This document shows, one piece after another, positions 27,370-35,727 of a DNA stretch of 64,000 nucleotides (position 1 is its first letter; every line of letters starts with the position of its first letter). This stretch comes from Candidatus Defluviicoccus seviourii. GTDB taxonomy: Bacteria; Pseudomonadota; Alphaproteobacteria; Rhodospirillales; Defluviicoccaceae. The notes under the pieces were generated by a model. It ran no database searches, was not told the DNA's origin, and saw only the letters and a list, made by a program, of their open reading frames with translations. The DNA is taken from contig UXAT02000006.1 in the NCBI GenBank assembly GCA_900609035.2, positions 1-64,000 on the forward strand, in the 5' to 3' direction. Position numbers and translations under genes: made by a program.

Positions 27370-28386
27370 TCACTCTTTCATCGGGCCGGTTACGATAGCG
27401 GCTGCCCGGTCGCCCGTATCGGAACTGCAATGGCAAAGCGCGCCAGGGTGCGGCGAGCGCCCCCTGTCAAACAAGTACTTAAGATACCCGAGCATTGCCG
27501 CCCCGGAAGCGGCACCGATCGCACCGATACAGTCGCCAAGGTGCAAGAAGTCGAAGTGCAGCTTGCGCATCTTGAGTGTTCGGCCCAGCGCATAGTTGGC
27601 TTCGTTCATGCCGTAGCGCTCGCCGGTGACATCGGCGATCCGGTAGTCGACGTCGGCCATGGTCAGTCCGGCATCAGCGAGCGCCGCATTGATTGCTGCT
27701 GCGAGGCCAACGCCAAGAATGGGTCGTTCGTCCTTGATGCCAACCGGCTCATGCGCGAAGCCGATCCCGCGGATAAGGACCGCGTCCGGCGGCGGGCGCG
27801 GACCGGCGGCGGCGACCATCAGGCAGGCCGCCGCTTCGCCTGGGATCAGGCCATCGGGATTGCCGGTCGTTTTCAGCCTTTCATCCGCATCGAGCTGGTC
27901 GAGACAATCCATGCCCGTCAGCGAGTCGACGCCAGCAACGAGGCATGCGCGTGCCCGGCCCGCGGCTAGGAGGGATCGTGCATGTGCGAGGGCCCGCAGC
28001 GCGCCGGTGCTGCCGGCCGCGAAAACGCGGCTGTCACCGTGCAGTTGCATCCGCAACCGCTCCGCCAGGGCGAACAGAATGGCCTCATCGAGCCCAAGCG
28101 GCCGTCCAGCCTGATCCGGTGGTGACAGGGCCGCCAGCACCGGAATGCCGTCTGCCCGCGCATCCCCGAGGGCTTCCTCGACAGTGAGGGCGAGGAGGCC
28201 GAGCAACAGCGGAAACCCAAGCTTGCGCGGGACAGCGTGGCGGGCGAGCGCACCGGTGATCGGGAAGCCGCCGCCATCCGTTGCCGGGATCTCGACGAAG
28301 CCCGCGATACCGGCTGCGATGGCGGCACATGAGGCGGGCGCAGTGGCACCGACTGCCGTCACCATCCCAGTGCTGACAATCCGCAC
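27370..28386 (-). CDS. Beta-ketoacyl-synthase-like protein with all catalytic residues substituted
   Basis: A thiolase-fold protein, 338 residues, of the kind found in type VI secretion effector operons. It starts at GTG 28386, sharing one base with the previous stop (TAGTG). The fold is recognisable from VRIVSTGMVTAVG, ARACLVAGVDSLTGMDCLDQL, GLIPGEAAACLMVA and GDCIGAIGAASGA. Against ketoacyl synthases, the nucleophile position reads AAGSTG (Gly125 for Cys), the first His region reads ADVTGE (Asp252), and the second reads HLGDCIG (Asp285). It is therefore probably an inactive scaffold or acyl-binding adaptor for the downstream effector rather than a synthase. Confidence 0.8.
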   Translation of the reverse strand: MRIVSTGMVTAVGATAPASCAAIAAGIAGFVEIPATDGGGFPITGALARHAVPRKLGFPLLLGLLALTVEEALGDARADGIPVLAALSPPDQAGRPLGLDEAILFALAERLRMQLHGDSRVFAAGSTGALRALAHARSLLAAGRARACLVAGVDSLTGMDCLDQLDADERLKTTGNPDGLIPGEAAACLMVAAAGPRPPPDAVLIRGIGFAHEPVGIKDERPILGVGLAAAINAALADAGLTMADVDYRIADVTGERYGMNEANYALGRTLKMRKLHFDFLHLGDCIGAIGAASGAAMLGYLKYLFDRGRSPHPGALCHCSSDTGDRAAAIVTGPMKE

Positions 28387-29489
28387 TAGCGTACGCTCTT
28401 CCACTCGACGTACTTCGAAACGCCCTTGAAGTACGGCTTCCACGATCGCTGCAAGCTAAGCCAGTACTGGGAGCAGTGGCCGATGACAATCGCACGTAGC
28501 GCGTAGAGTTTACCTTTCACAGGCACGCGCGCGCGCCAGACCAGGCTCAATTTCATCTCATCCGCCCAAATGACCACGGTATCGAGCTTTGGCGTAACAA
28601 CCATATCGGACCGGTCGACAAACAAGAAGCGAACGGGCAGATCGGCCTTGGGGAGCGTGAACCGCTGCATCCCATCGGGATGCATATTCTGCAGCAGGAC
28701 CCCCTCCCCGCCCTTGATCTCGGCCACGATTTGATCGCCCGGTGCGGCCTGGTGATAGCGTTCGTCGAAATCATCTGGCAGGAACGGATAGCGCTGGTCC
28801 ATCCATGCCTGATCATAGGTGCCGGCATAACCGATGCGCGGCGTCCAGTGCGGACAGACGAAGGCAAACCCCGCCGTCGGCACGATCTCGTTCCAGTGCC
28901 GCTGCTCGTGGCCGGCAAACGCCAGGTTGGGCACCCTGGTCCCGAGGATCGTGTCGAGGTCTGGATTTGCGTGCAGGCCGCAGCCGACCAGGTTATCGCG
29001 GTGGAAACGGTGCCGGCTGGCGTCGGAGAAAGTTGTATCCTGGCCGCCGAATGCGCGCTCGTATGTCAACGGCATTCGGGTGAACGGCCGCGGTTCTCCT
29101 GGCTGCACTCTGCCCGCAAGCGTCCGTTCCCACAGCCGTTCGCCGGTGACATCGATGCTCTTGTCGATCAGGCCGGCAACGACCAAGCGAACGGTGGTTC
29201 GGGTCACCGCTCTTTCACGCGGGGCGTATGCCGCCCCCACGACCACGATGTCGGTCATCGGCTTGCTGGGGGCGAAGTCGTACGCCTCCAGGATGCTCGA
29301 GCTGGCCGGATCGCCGTGGTAGGCATCGGCATAGACGAGCGAGCGCTGTTCCTCAGCAACAACCGGCGGCTGGCCAGGCGGCCCTAAGTCGTAGGTCCCT
29401 TTGACGACCAGCAGATAGCTCTCGCGGCCATCCGGATCGATCGTGATGGTCGCCTCAGCGACGAAGGGCGTGCGGTTTTCGATACGCAC
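28386..29489 (-). CDS. DUF2169 type VI secretion accessory protein
   Basis: A 367-residue protein of the DUF2169 family, which functions as an effector-loading chaperone or adaptor in VgrG/PAAR operons. It starts with MRIENRTPFVAEATI (GTG at 29489, directly after the previous stop: TGAGTG). Family blocks include MPLTYERAFGGQDT, GFAFVCPHWTPRIGYAGTYD and the WMDQRYPFLPDDFDERYHQAAP segment near the middle, followed by VLLQNMHPDGMQRFTLP. No signal peptide. It sits between the DUF6484 and ketoacyl-synthase-like genes with no spacing, so all are one transcript. Confidence 0.88.
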   Translation of the reverse strand: MRIENRTPFVAEATITIDPDGRESYLLVVKGTYDLGPPGQPPVVAEEQRSLVYADAYHGDPASSSILEAYDFAPSKPMTDIVVVGAAYAPRERAVTRTTVRLVVAGLIDKSIDVTGERLWERTLAGRVQPGEPRPFTRMPLTYERAFGGQDTTFSDASRHRFHRDNLVGCGLHANPDLDTILGTRVPNLAFAGHEQRHWNEIVPTAGFAFVCPHWTPRIGYAGTYDQAWMDQRYPFLPDDFDERYHQAAPGDQIVAEIKGGEGVLLQNMHPDGMQRFTLPKADLPVRFLFVDRSDMVVTPKLDTVVIWADEMKLSLVWRARVPVKGKLYALRAIVIGHCSQYWLSLQRSWKPYFKGVSKYVEWKSVR

Positions 29490-30011
29490 TCAGTTGATCT
29501 CGACCGAGCCTCCCTGGATCCGGTTGGCGCCCGAGGAGCGGCTGAGCACGTAGGCGCCGCGAATGAGGATCTTGCCGGCGCGGGTCAAGGTGATGCTGGC
29601 CTTTCCACATTTTAGCTCGATCTCGCTTTGTGCGGTCAGCACGACCCGCTCGCCATCGAGAAGGGCGGCGCCTCGCTCCGCGCGCTGTGTGTCTGAACCG
29701 GCAGCCGTGACCACGGTCGTCTCCTCTCGGATCAGACCCAGCACCAGCGGCCGCGCCGGATCGCCCTCGATGAAAAACAGTGCGGCGCGCCGGCCGATAT
29801 CGTCGGCTCCGATCACGGCTGTCGTGAGAGCCGCAACGGGAAGCCCGGCGGCGGTGCCGGCGAAATTTACCTTCACATCGCCGTTCGCCGCGACGCTCGT
29901 AATCGTGCCGATGACAACCTCTTGACCGCGTCCCGCCAAGCGGACAGCGGGAGTTGCCGATGCAAGCGGGTCCTCAATTCTCGAGGATCTTTTGTCCCTT
30001 AATGATGACAT
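29490..30011 (-). CDS. DUF6484-like type VI secretion protein
   Basis: A 173-residue, beta-rich protein that follows VgrG. The core GQEVVIGTITSVAANGDVKVNF, RRAALFFIEGDPARPLVLGLI and the ending ELKCGKASITLTRAGKILIRGAYVLSRSSG resemble DUF6484 and the C-terminal part of VgrG proteins. It may extend the spike or form a connector. I chose ATG 30011, which overlaps the vgrG end by 38 bases; an earlier start at 30062 is less likely. The stop abuts the start of the DUF2169 gene. Confidence 0.75.
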   Translation of the reverse strand: MSSLRDKRSSRIEDPLASATPAVRLAGRGQEVVIGTITSVAANGDVKVNFAGTAAGLPVAALTTAVIGADDIGRRAALFFIEGDPARPLVLGLIREETTVVTAAGSDTQRAERGAALLDGERVVLTAQSEIELKCGKASITLTRAGKILIRGAYVLSRSSGANRIQGGSVEIN

Positions 30012-32211
30012 TTCCAGAACCCTTGATATTAATCGTCTTTCCCTCGATCGTAATGTCACCATTCTTTTTCATCTGGATGCTGGCACTTCCTGTGTTGATG
30101 GTGATCATATCGTCGGCCGTAATCGTCACTTTCTTCGCCGTCAGCGAATACTCTTTCGTCACCGTTTCGGCATGCTTGCCGCTGATGCTTTCGCTCAAGT
30201 CCTTGCCGACCTTGACGGATTTATTCCCGCTGACATCCTCGGTCTTGTTGCCGCCGACTTTGAGAGACTGATTGCCGCCGACGTCGACGCTCTTGTTGGT
30301 ACCGATGGTCTCCGATTTGGAGGTGCCGATGGTCTGCGTCTTCGACGTCCCGATCGTCTGCGTTTTGCTGGCGCCGATCGTCTCCACCATCGCCGTGCCG
30401 ACCGTCAGTTCCATCAGCGCGCCCACCGTCTCGGCGTAATTGATGCCGACGGTTTCGGTCAGCATTGTGCCGATCGTGATCGTCATGCTGGTGCCGACCG
30501 TTTCGGTGTGGCTGGAGCCGATGGTGAGCGTTTTGTCGACACCGACCGTGCCGGTCTGGTTGTTGTTGATGGTGTAGGTCTGGTCGTGGCCGATCTTGAT
30601 CGTCTCGTCGACGGCGACGTCGCGGAAACGGCTGTTGAGCACGTGCTCGCGCAGGTCGTGCTCGATGGTCGAGTCTTTATCGTATTGGCCGTGCTCGCGG
30701 ATCAGTTCGTTGCCCTTGGTGTCGTCGAGGACGTACTCGTTGTAGCCACCGCCGCCCTTGGTCGAGTCCGACTTCACGCCGCTGATCACGGCCGCGCCCG
30801 GCAGTCCATAGGGCGGCATGCTCTCGGCGTTGTAAACGCGGCCGGTGATGATCGGCTGGTCCGGATCGCCCTCCAGGAAATCGACGATCACCTCCTGGCC
30901 GATGCGCGGGATCGCCACCGCGCCCCAACTCTTGCCGGCCCAGGGATGGGAGACGCGCACCCAGCATGAGCTGTTCTCGTCGTTCTGACCGTCCCGATCC
31001 CAGTGGAACTGCACCTTCACCCGGCCGTACTTGTCGGTCCAGATCTCCTCGCCGGCCGGGCCGGTGACGATCGCCGTCTGCGGCCCCTGTACGCTTGGTT
31101 TGACGGCAACCTTGGGCGGCCGAAAGGTCCGGCTGTGGTCGATCGCCGTCAGCTTCACGCGACAGCTGCCCAGCGCGCCGCCTGGTTCGATGCCGGGCTC
31201 AATGCCGGATTCGTATGCCTCCGCCACCACCTCCAGCGCCGTCCCGACAACCGCGTAGTCACGATTTTGATCGCCGCGCGGATGCTTCTCGAGCGTAAAC
31301 ACGGCACCCGGAGCCAAGCCGGCGACATCGCCTTCGGCCTCGATGCGCTCGAACGCAGCGTGCTTCTCCTCCAGGCGCAGGCGGCTCAGCTGATCGCCAT
31401 CGGCCTTGGTGGTATAGGAGCCCGGATAATCGTAAATCTCGAACCGTGCGAGCTCGTGCTTGTTCGGGCTGATCAGGCGGCTCTCCAGGCTCGCGCTTGG
31501 CTTCTCGAAGTCGAAGTCGCGCAGGACCGCCACGCCCGGCTGCACCTCTTGGCCGCTCAGCCACGACGAAAGATGGTCGCGCTCGCGAAAGGCGGCCTCG
31601 TCGGGCGGATAGAACGGGATCGTCTCATAACCGGGCAGCTTTTCGAGGCTGGCGTTGTCATCGACCAGCATCAGGGTGTGTTTGCTCTTATCGTGCCGGA
31701 AGTAGTAGTAGATCCCCTCTTCTTCCATCAGGCGGCTGACGAAGTTGAAATCGGTCTCGCGATACTGAACGCAGTACACGCGCGTGCGGTAACTTCCTGT
31801 CAGCTTGGAGAGATCGAACGCGCTGAAACCGCGCCCCTCGAACACGTGGCGCAGAATGGCCGGCACCGTCATGTTCTGGAAGATGCGGCAGTTGGACGTG
31901 CGGGTGAGAAACCACAGCCACGGCGACAGCCGGCAGCGATAGCTCGAATATCGTCCCAACGTGCCCTGGTAGGCGAACTGGCTCGCCAATCCGTGTAGAT
32001 GGCGCTGATCGCCGGTCGGCAGATCGATGCGCACGGAGCACGCCTGACCCAGCAGCGCTTTGGGCGATAGCGCGGCCTCCGCGCTCAAGAGCTCAAGATC
32101 GATGCTGAACAGGCAGCTCAGCTGCTCGGCCGCCACCAGACGCCGGAACAGGAGCACGTCCTTCCCGAGCGGTGTCGTGACGGCAACGGTCCGCTTGTCC
32201 TGTGAGGCCAC
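29974..32211 (-). CDS. vgrG: Type VI secretion tip protein VgrG
   Basis: The trimeric spike at the tip of the type VI tail, 745 residues, starting at GTG 32211 with gggag upstream. Residues 1-370 form the gp27-like base (for example YCVQYRETDFNFVSRLMEEEGIYYYFRHD). An OB-fold gp5-like region follows: PAGEEIWTDKYGRVKVQFHWDRDG and SCWVRVSHPWAGKSWGAVAIPRIGQEVIV. The C-terminal needle is a long set of 8-residue beta-helix repeats (TIGTSKTQ, TIGTNKSV and variants, about 550-700). No toxin domain is fused. It heads a seven-gene operon, but no tube, sheath or baseplate genes are in the window, so it is an orphan vgrG locus. Confidence 0.96.
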   Translation of the reverse strand: MASQDKRTVAVTTPLGKDVLLFRRLVAAEQLSCLFSIDLELLSAEAALSPKALLGQACSVRIDLPTGDQRHLHGLASQFAYQGTLGRYSSYRCRLSPWLWFLTRTSNCRIFQNMTVPAILRHVFEGRGFSAFDLSKLTGSYRTRVYCVQYRETDFNFVSRLMEEEGIYYYFRHDKSKHTLMLVDDNASLEKLPGYETIPFYPPDEAAFRERDHLSSWLSGQEVQPGVAVLRDFDFEKPSASLESRLISPNKHELARFEIYDYPGSYTTKADGDQLSRLRLEEKHAAFERIEAEGDVAGLAPGAVFTLEKHPRGDQNRDYAVVGTALEVVAEAYESGIEPGIEPGGALGSCRVKLTAIDHSRTFRPPKVAVKPSVQGPQTAIVTGPAGEEIWTDKYGRVKVQFHWDRDGQNDENSSCWVRVSHPWAGKSWGAVAIPRIGQEVIVDFLEGDPDQPIITGRVYNAESMPPYGLPGAAVISGVKSDSTKGGGGYNEYVLDDTKGNELIREHGQYDKDSTIEHDLREHVLNSRFRDVAVDETIKIGHDQTYTINNNQTGTVGVDKTLTIGSSHTETVGTSMTITIGTMLTETVGINYAETVGALMELTVGTAMVETIGASKTQTIGTSKTQTIGTSKSETIGTNKSVDVGGNQSLKVGGNKTEDVSGNKSVKVGKDLSESISGKHAETVTKEYSLTAKKVTITADDMITINTGSASIQMKKNGDITIEGKTINIKGSGNVIIKGQKILEN

Positions 32212-32277
32212 AGTACTCCCGCGTCCCCTCCCGAGTATTTTTCTTGATGGTAACGGATTCCACGCCGGTTGCCTAGG

Positions 32278-32393
32278 CTAGTGCAGCGACCCAATCAGGC
32301 GATTCACGCCCGAGCAAGGTTGTCGCTGCACAACATATTGAATCGCGTGCACTTTCGGCACAAACAGGATGGACGCTCTGTTTGTGCCCGTGC
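32278..32393 (+). repeat. 116-bp structured dispersed repeat, copy 1
   Basis: The element matches 47827-47942 (opposite orientation) at 111 of 116 positions. It contains stem gtgcagcgac / gtcgctgcac (10 bp perfect) enclosing a partly paired inner arm, and stem ggcacaaacag / ctgtttgtgcc (11 bp perfect, 10-nt loop) further strengthened by cgtgcac / gtgcacg outside. It lies between vgrG and pntB. No transposase or flanking duplication is seen. Confidence 0.9.
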
Positions 32394-32471
32394 ACGAGGC
32401 ATGCTTCGGCAGAGGCGCGTTCCGGGACGCCGGCTGGGAGTGGCTTCGGTTCCGCCGTCCGCGCTCTGGAC

Positions 32472-32501
32472 AAAAGAAAAGCGGGGCCCTTGAGGCCCCG
32501 C
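32472..32501 (-). terminator. Rho-independent terminator of the pnt operon
   Basis: On the minus strand a perfect 8-bp stem (gcggggcc / ggccccgc) with a 5-nt loop is followed by ttttcttttg. It lies about 30 bases after the pntB stop. Stem and T-run are both strong. Confidence 0.9.
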
Positions 32502-32529
32502 GGCAGTCCCTTCGCCTCGAAAACGGTGC

Positions 32530-33927
32530 TTAACCGAGCGCCTGGACGATTTCTTCGGTCATCTTCTTGGCGTCGCCAAACAGCATCATCGTCTTATCAG
32601 CGAAGAACAGCGGATTCTCGACGCCGGCATAGCCGGATGCCATCGAGCGCTTGACGAACAGGGTCGTGCCCGCCTTGTCGACATCCAGGATCGGCATGCC
32701 GTAGATCGGGCTCGACTTGTCGGTGCGCGCCGACGGGTTGGTGGTGTCGTTGGCGCCGATGACATACGCGACGTCGCAGGTCGAGAACTCGTGGTTGATT
32801 TCTTCGAGCTCGAAGACGTCCTCGTACGGCACGTTGGCCTCGGCCAGCAGCACGTTCATGTGGCCGGGCATGCGGCCGGCGACCGGGTGGATGGCGTACT
32901 TGACCTCCACACCTTCCGCCTTCAGCTTGTCCGCCATTTCACGCACCGCGTGCTGCGCCTGCGCGACGGCCATGCCGTAGCCCGGGACAACGATGACCTT
33001 GGACGCGTTCTTCATGATGAAGGCCGCATCCTCCGCCGATCCCGCCTTGACCGCGCCACGGGGACCACCCGCACCAGCGGCAGGCAACGCCCCTTCGCCG
33101 CCGAAGCCGCCCAGGAGCACGTTGAAGATCGAGCGGTTCATCCCCTTGCACATGACGTAGCTGAGGATCGCGCCCGAGGAGCCGACCAGTGCGCCGGTGA
33201 TGACAAGTGCCGGATTGCGCAAGGTGAAGCCGATGCCGCACGCTGCCCAGCCGGAGTACGAGTTCAGCATCGAAACCACGACCGGCATGTCGGCGCCGCC
33301 GATCGGCACGATGAGGAGGAAGCCGATCGCGAACGCGAGGAGCACGATCAACCAGTAGACCGAATACGACTCGCTCAGGCAGAAGACGACGATGAAGGTG
33401 ACGATCGCGGCGCCGATGACCGCATTCAGCGGGTGCTGGAACGGAAACACGATCGGGTTGCCGCTCATCAGTCCCTGCAGCTTCAAGAACGCGATGATCG
33501 AGCCGGAGAAGGTGATCGCACCAATCGCGGTGCCAAGCGCCATCTCGATCAGGCTGCCGGCGTGAATATGGCCGACGGTCCCGATACTATACGCTTCCGG
33601 GTGGTAGAGCGCGGCCGTGCCGACGAAGACCGCGGCCAGACCGACAAGGGAGTGGAATGCGGCGACCAGCTGCGGCAGTGCCGTCATCTGAATGCGCAGC
33701 GCGATGAACGTGCCGGCGCCGCCGCCGATCAGCATGCCGAGAAGGATTGTGCCGTAGCCAACCACATCCGGCTTCAACAGCGTGGTGATCACCGCGATCG
33801 CCATGCCGATCATGCCGAACAGGTTGCCGTTGCGGGCAGTTACCGGCGAGCTCAAGCCCCGCAGTGCCATGATGAACAGCACGGCGGAAATCAGGTAGGC
33901 GAAGCCGACCCAGACTTGTCCTGACAT
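32530..33927 (-). CDS. pntB: NAD(P) transhydrogenase subunit beta
   Basis: The membrane and NADP-binding part of the proton-translocating transhydrogenase, 465 residues. About nine hydrophobic segments occupy residues 5-260, including GGADMPVVVSMLNSYSGWAACGIGF, which is strongly conserved. The NADP-binding dIII domain follows with VIVVPGYGMAVAQAQHAV, HPVAGRMPGHMNVLLAEA and YVIGANDTTNPSA. It is last in the three-gene operon, 12 bases after pntAB, and is followed by a strong terminator. It couples proton entry to NADPH formation from NADH. Confidence 0.97.
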   Translation of the reverse strand: MSGQVWVGFAYLISAVLFIMALRGLSSPVTARNGNLFGMIGMAIAVITTLLKPDVVGYGTILLGMLIGGGAGTFIALRIQMTALPQLVAAFHSLVGLAAVFVGTAALYHPEAYSIGTVGHIHAGSLIEMALGTAIGAITFSGSIIAFLKLQGLMSGNPIVFPFQHPLNAVIGAAIVTFIVVFCLSESYSVYWLIVLLAFAIGFLLIVPIGGADMPVVVSMLNSYSGWAACGIGFTLRNPALVITGALVGSSGAILSYVMCKGMNRSIFNVLLGGFGGEGALPAAGAGGPRGAVKAGSAEDAAFIMKNASKVIVVPGYGMAVAQAQHAVREMADKLKAEGVEVKYAIHPVAGRMPGHMNVLLAEANVPYEDVFELEEINHEFSTCDVAYVIGANDTTNPSARTDKSSPIYGMPILDVDKAGTTLFVKRSMASGYAGVENPLFFADKTMMLFGDAKKMTEEIVQALG

Positions 33928-33939
33928 CGTTGCGGCTCC

Positions 33940-34356
33940 CTACTTCTTTTTCTTGAACATCGCCAGCATGCGCTGGGTGACGATGAAGCCGCCGAAGATG
34001 TTCACCGACGCCAAGGCTACAGCGAAGAAGCCCATGAACTTCGAGAAATCGAACTGGGCCGGGCCCGCGGCGAGCAGACCGCCGACGATGATGACGGACG
34101 AAATCGCGTTGGTAACGCTCATCAACGGCGAGTGCAGGGCCGGCGTCACGCTCCAAACGACGTAGAAGCCGACGAAGCAGGCGAGCACGAAGACGGTAAA
34201 CAGAGACAGGAAGCCGCCGTCCCCCCCAGCGGCGGCTGCCGCTGGCGCCAACGCCACTTGGCCGGCATCGGTCGCAAGTTGGGCAGCCTTTTCCGCGAGC
34301 TTGCCTGCTTCCGCCGCCAGCCGCGATGCCTGATCGACAATCGTTGCCGGATCCAT
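33940..34356 (-). CDS. pntAB: NAD(P) transhydrogenase subunit alpha 2 (membrane part)
   Basis: A 138-residue membrane subunit. After an Ala-rich soluble N-terminus, three to four hydrophobic segments are visible ([55 protein letters not shown]). [13 protein letters not shown] is conserved in this subunit. In enterobacteria this part is fused to the NAD-binding domain; here it is separate, as in Rhodospirillum-type three-gene operons. It lies 2 bases after pntAA and 12 bases before pntB. Confidence 0.95.
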   Translation of the reverse strand: MDPATIVDQASRLAAEAGKLAEKAAQLATDAGQVALAPAAAAAGGDGGFLSLFTVFVLACFVGFYVVWSVTPALHSPLMSVTNAISSVIIVGGLLAAGPAQFDFSKFMGFFAVALASVNIFGGFIVTQRMLAMFKKKK

Positions 34357-34358
34357 GG

Positions 34359-35510
34359 TTATTTTGCCTCCCCTTGGAGCAGCGGGCTGACGACCTGGCC
34401 GTCACGACAGACCACCGTGTCCCGCACGGTTTCGTCTTCCCAATTGAACTTCAGGCTCTTGCTCTCCTTGTCGACATGCGGCGTCAGGAAATTGAGCACG
34501 TTGCGGGCGAACAGAGCGCTCGCGTCCTTGGGCAGCCGGCCGGGAACATTGAGGTGGCCGACGATGCGCACACCGTGCTTGACCACGACCTTGCCCGGTT
34601 CCGTCAGCGCACAGTTGCCGCCGGTCTCCGCCGCGAGATCGATGATGACCGAACCCGGCTTCATCGACTTCACCATCTCCTCGGAGATCAGCTTCGGTGC
34701 CGGCTTGCCGGGGATCAGCGCGGTGGTGATGACGATGTCCTGCTTCTTGACATGTTCCGCCACCACCTCGGCGGCCTTCTTCTTATACTCGTCCGACATC
34801 TCCTTGGCGTAGCCGCCGGCGGTTTCCGCCGACTTCATCGCCGTCTCGTCGACCATGATGAACTTGCCGCCCAGGCTTTCGACCTGCTCCTTGGTCGCCG
34901 GCCGGACGTCGTTGGCGGTCACCACGGCGCCGAGACGCTTGGCGGTCGCGATCGCCTGCAGACCGGCGACGCCGACGCCCATGATGAACACCTTGGCCGG
35001 CGGCACCGTTCCGGCGGCCGTCATCATCATCGGCAGGGCGCTGCCGTATTCGGCCGCACCGTCGATCACCGCCTTGTAGCCGGCCAAGTTGTTCTGGCTC
35101 GACAGAATGTCCATCGACTGCGCGCGCGAAATGCGCGGCATCAACTCCAATGCGAACGCCGTGACGCCCGCCTTGGCGTAGGCCTCAACCTCGTCACGAT
35201 GGGTGAGCGCTGCCAACTGCGCCACCAGGACGGTGCCTGGCTTCAAGAGCGCAAGTTCGTTCGCATCCCCGTTGAGCAAGGGGCGCTGCACCTTGAGGAC
35301 AACGTCAGCCTGACCCAGGGTCTCCTGCTCGTTGCCGCCAATGCTCGCACCGGCCGCCTGATACTCGGCGTCCGTCATCGCCGACGTTTCGCCGGCGCCG
35401 GTCTCAACGATAACCTCGAAGCCAAGACCCACATACTTCTTGACGATATCCGGGGTCGCGGCGACCCGCGTCTCGCCTGGCATGCGTTCCCTCGGTATGG
35501 CGATCTTCAT
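34359..35510 (-). CDS. pntAA: NAD(P) transhydrogenase subunit alpha 1 (NAD-binding)
   Basis: The soluble NAD(H)-binding dI subunit, 383 residues, related to alanine dehydrogenase. It begins with [20 protein letters not shown] and shows the Rossmann dinucleotide loop [21 protein letters not shown] near residues 170-190. The block [15 protein letters not shown] and the segment [15 protein letters not shown] follow, both conserved. It is first in the operon; its start is 217 bases from the divergent permease gene. The three-gene split supports an alphaproteobacterial origin. Confidence 0.97.
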   Translation of the reverse strand: MKIAIPRERMPGETRVAATPDIVKKYVGLGFEVIVETGAGETSAMTDAEYQAAGASIGGNEQETLGQADVVLKVQRPLLNGDANELALLKPGTVLVAQLAALTHRDEVEAYAKAGVTAFALELMPRISRAQSMDILSSQNNLAGYKAVIDGAAEYGSALPMMMTAAGTVPPAKVFIMGVGVAGLQAIATAKRLGAVVTANDVRPATKEQVESLGGKFIMVDETAMKSAETAGGYAKEMSDEYKKKAAEVVAEHVKKQDIVITTALIPGKPAPKLISEEMVKSMKPGSVIIDLAAETGGNCALTEPGKVVVKHGVRIVGHLNVPGRLPKDASALFARNVLNFLTPHVDKESKSLKFNWEDETVRDTVVCRDGQVVSPLLQGEAK

Positions 35511-35727
35511 GCTGGATATTCCCCGCGTTTGCCCGTGATCGCTTTTGGAGTGCCCTTATGCCCCCTCCGCTTCCGTTGTACAAGCCCAGGCTTCCGTGTT
35601 TACGGCCCAAACGGCGCCGCGGAAGGGGGCAGCCGCAGCCGGCCTTTGTCTCGGCACGGTGATTGTGACAAGAATGAGCGGGCGGCGCGCGGACGGCGGG
35701 CGACGTCTTCAGAAAGAGACCACGGCG

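Noticed and set aside
31003..31998. 331-codon frame opposite vgrG
   Set aside because: Antisense shadow of vgrG, without start signal or domain.
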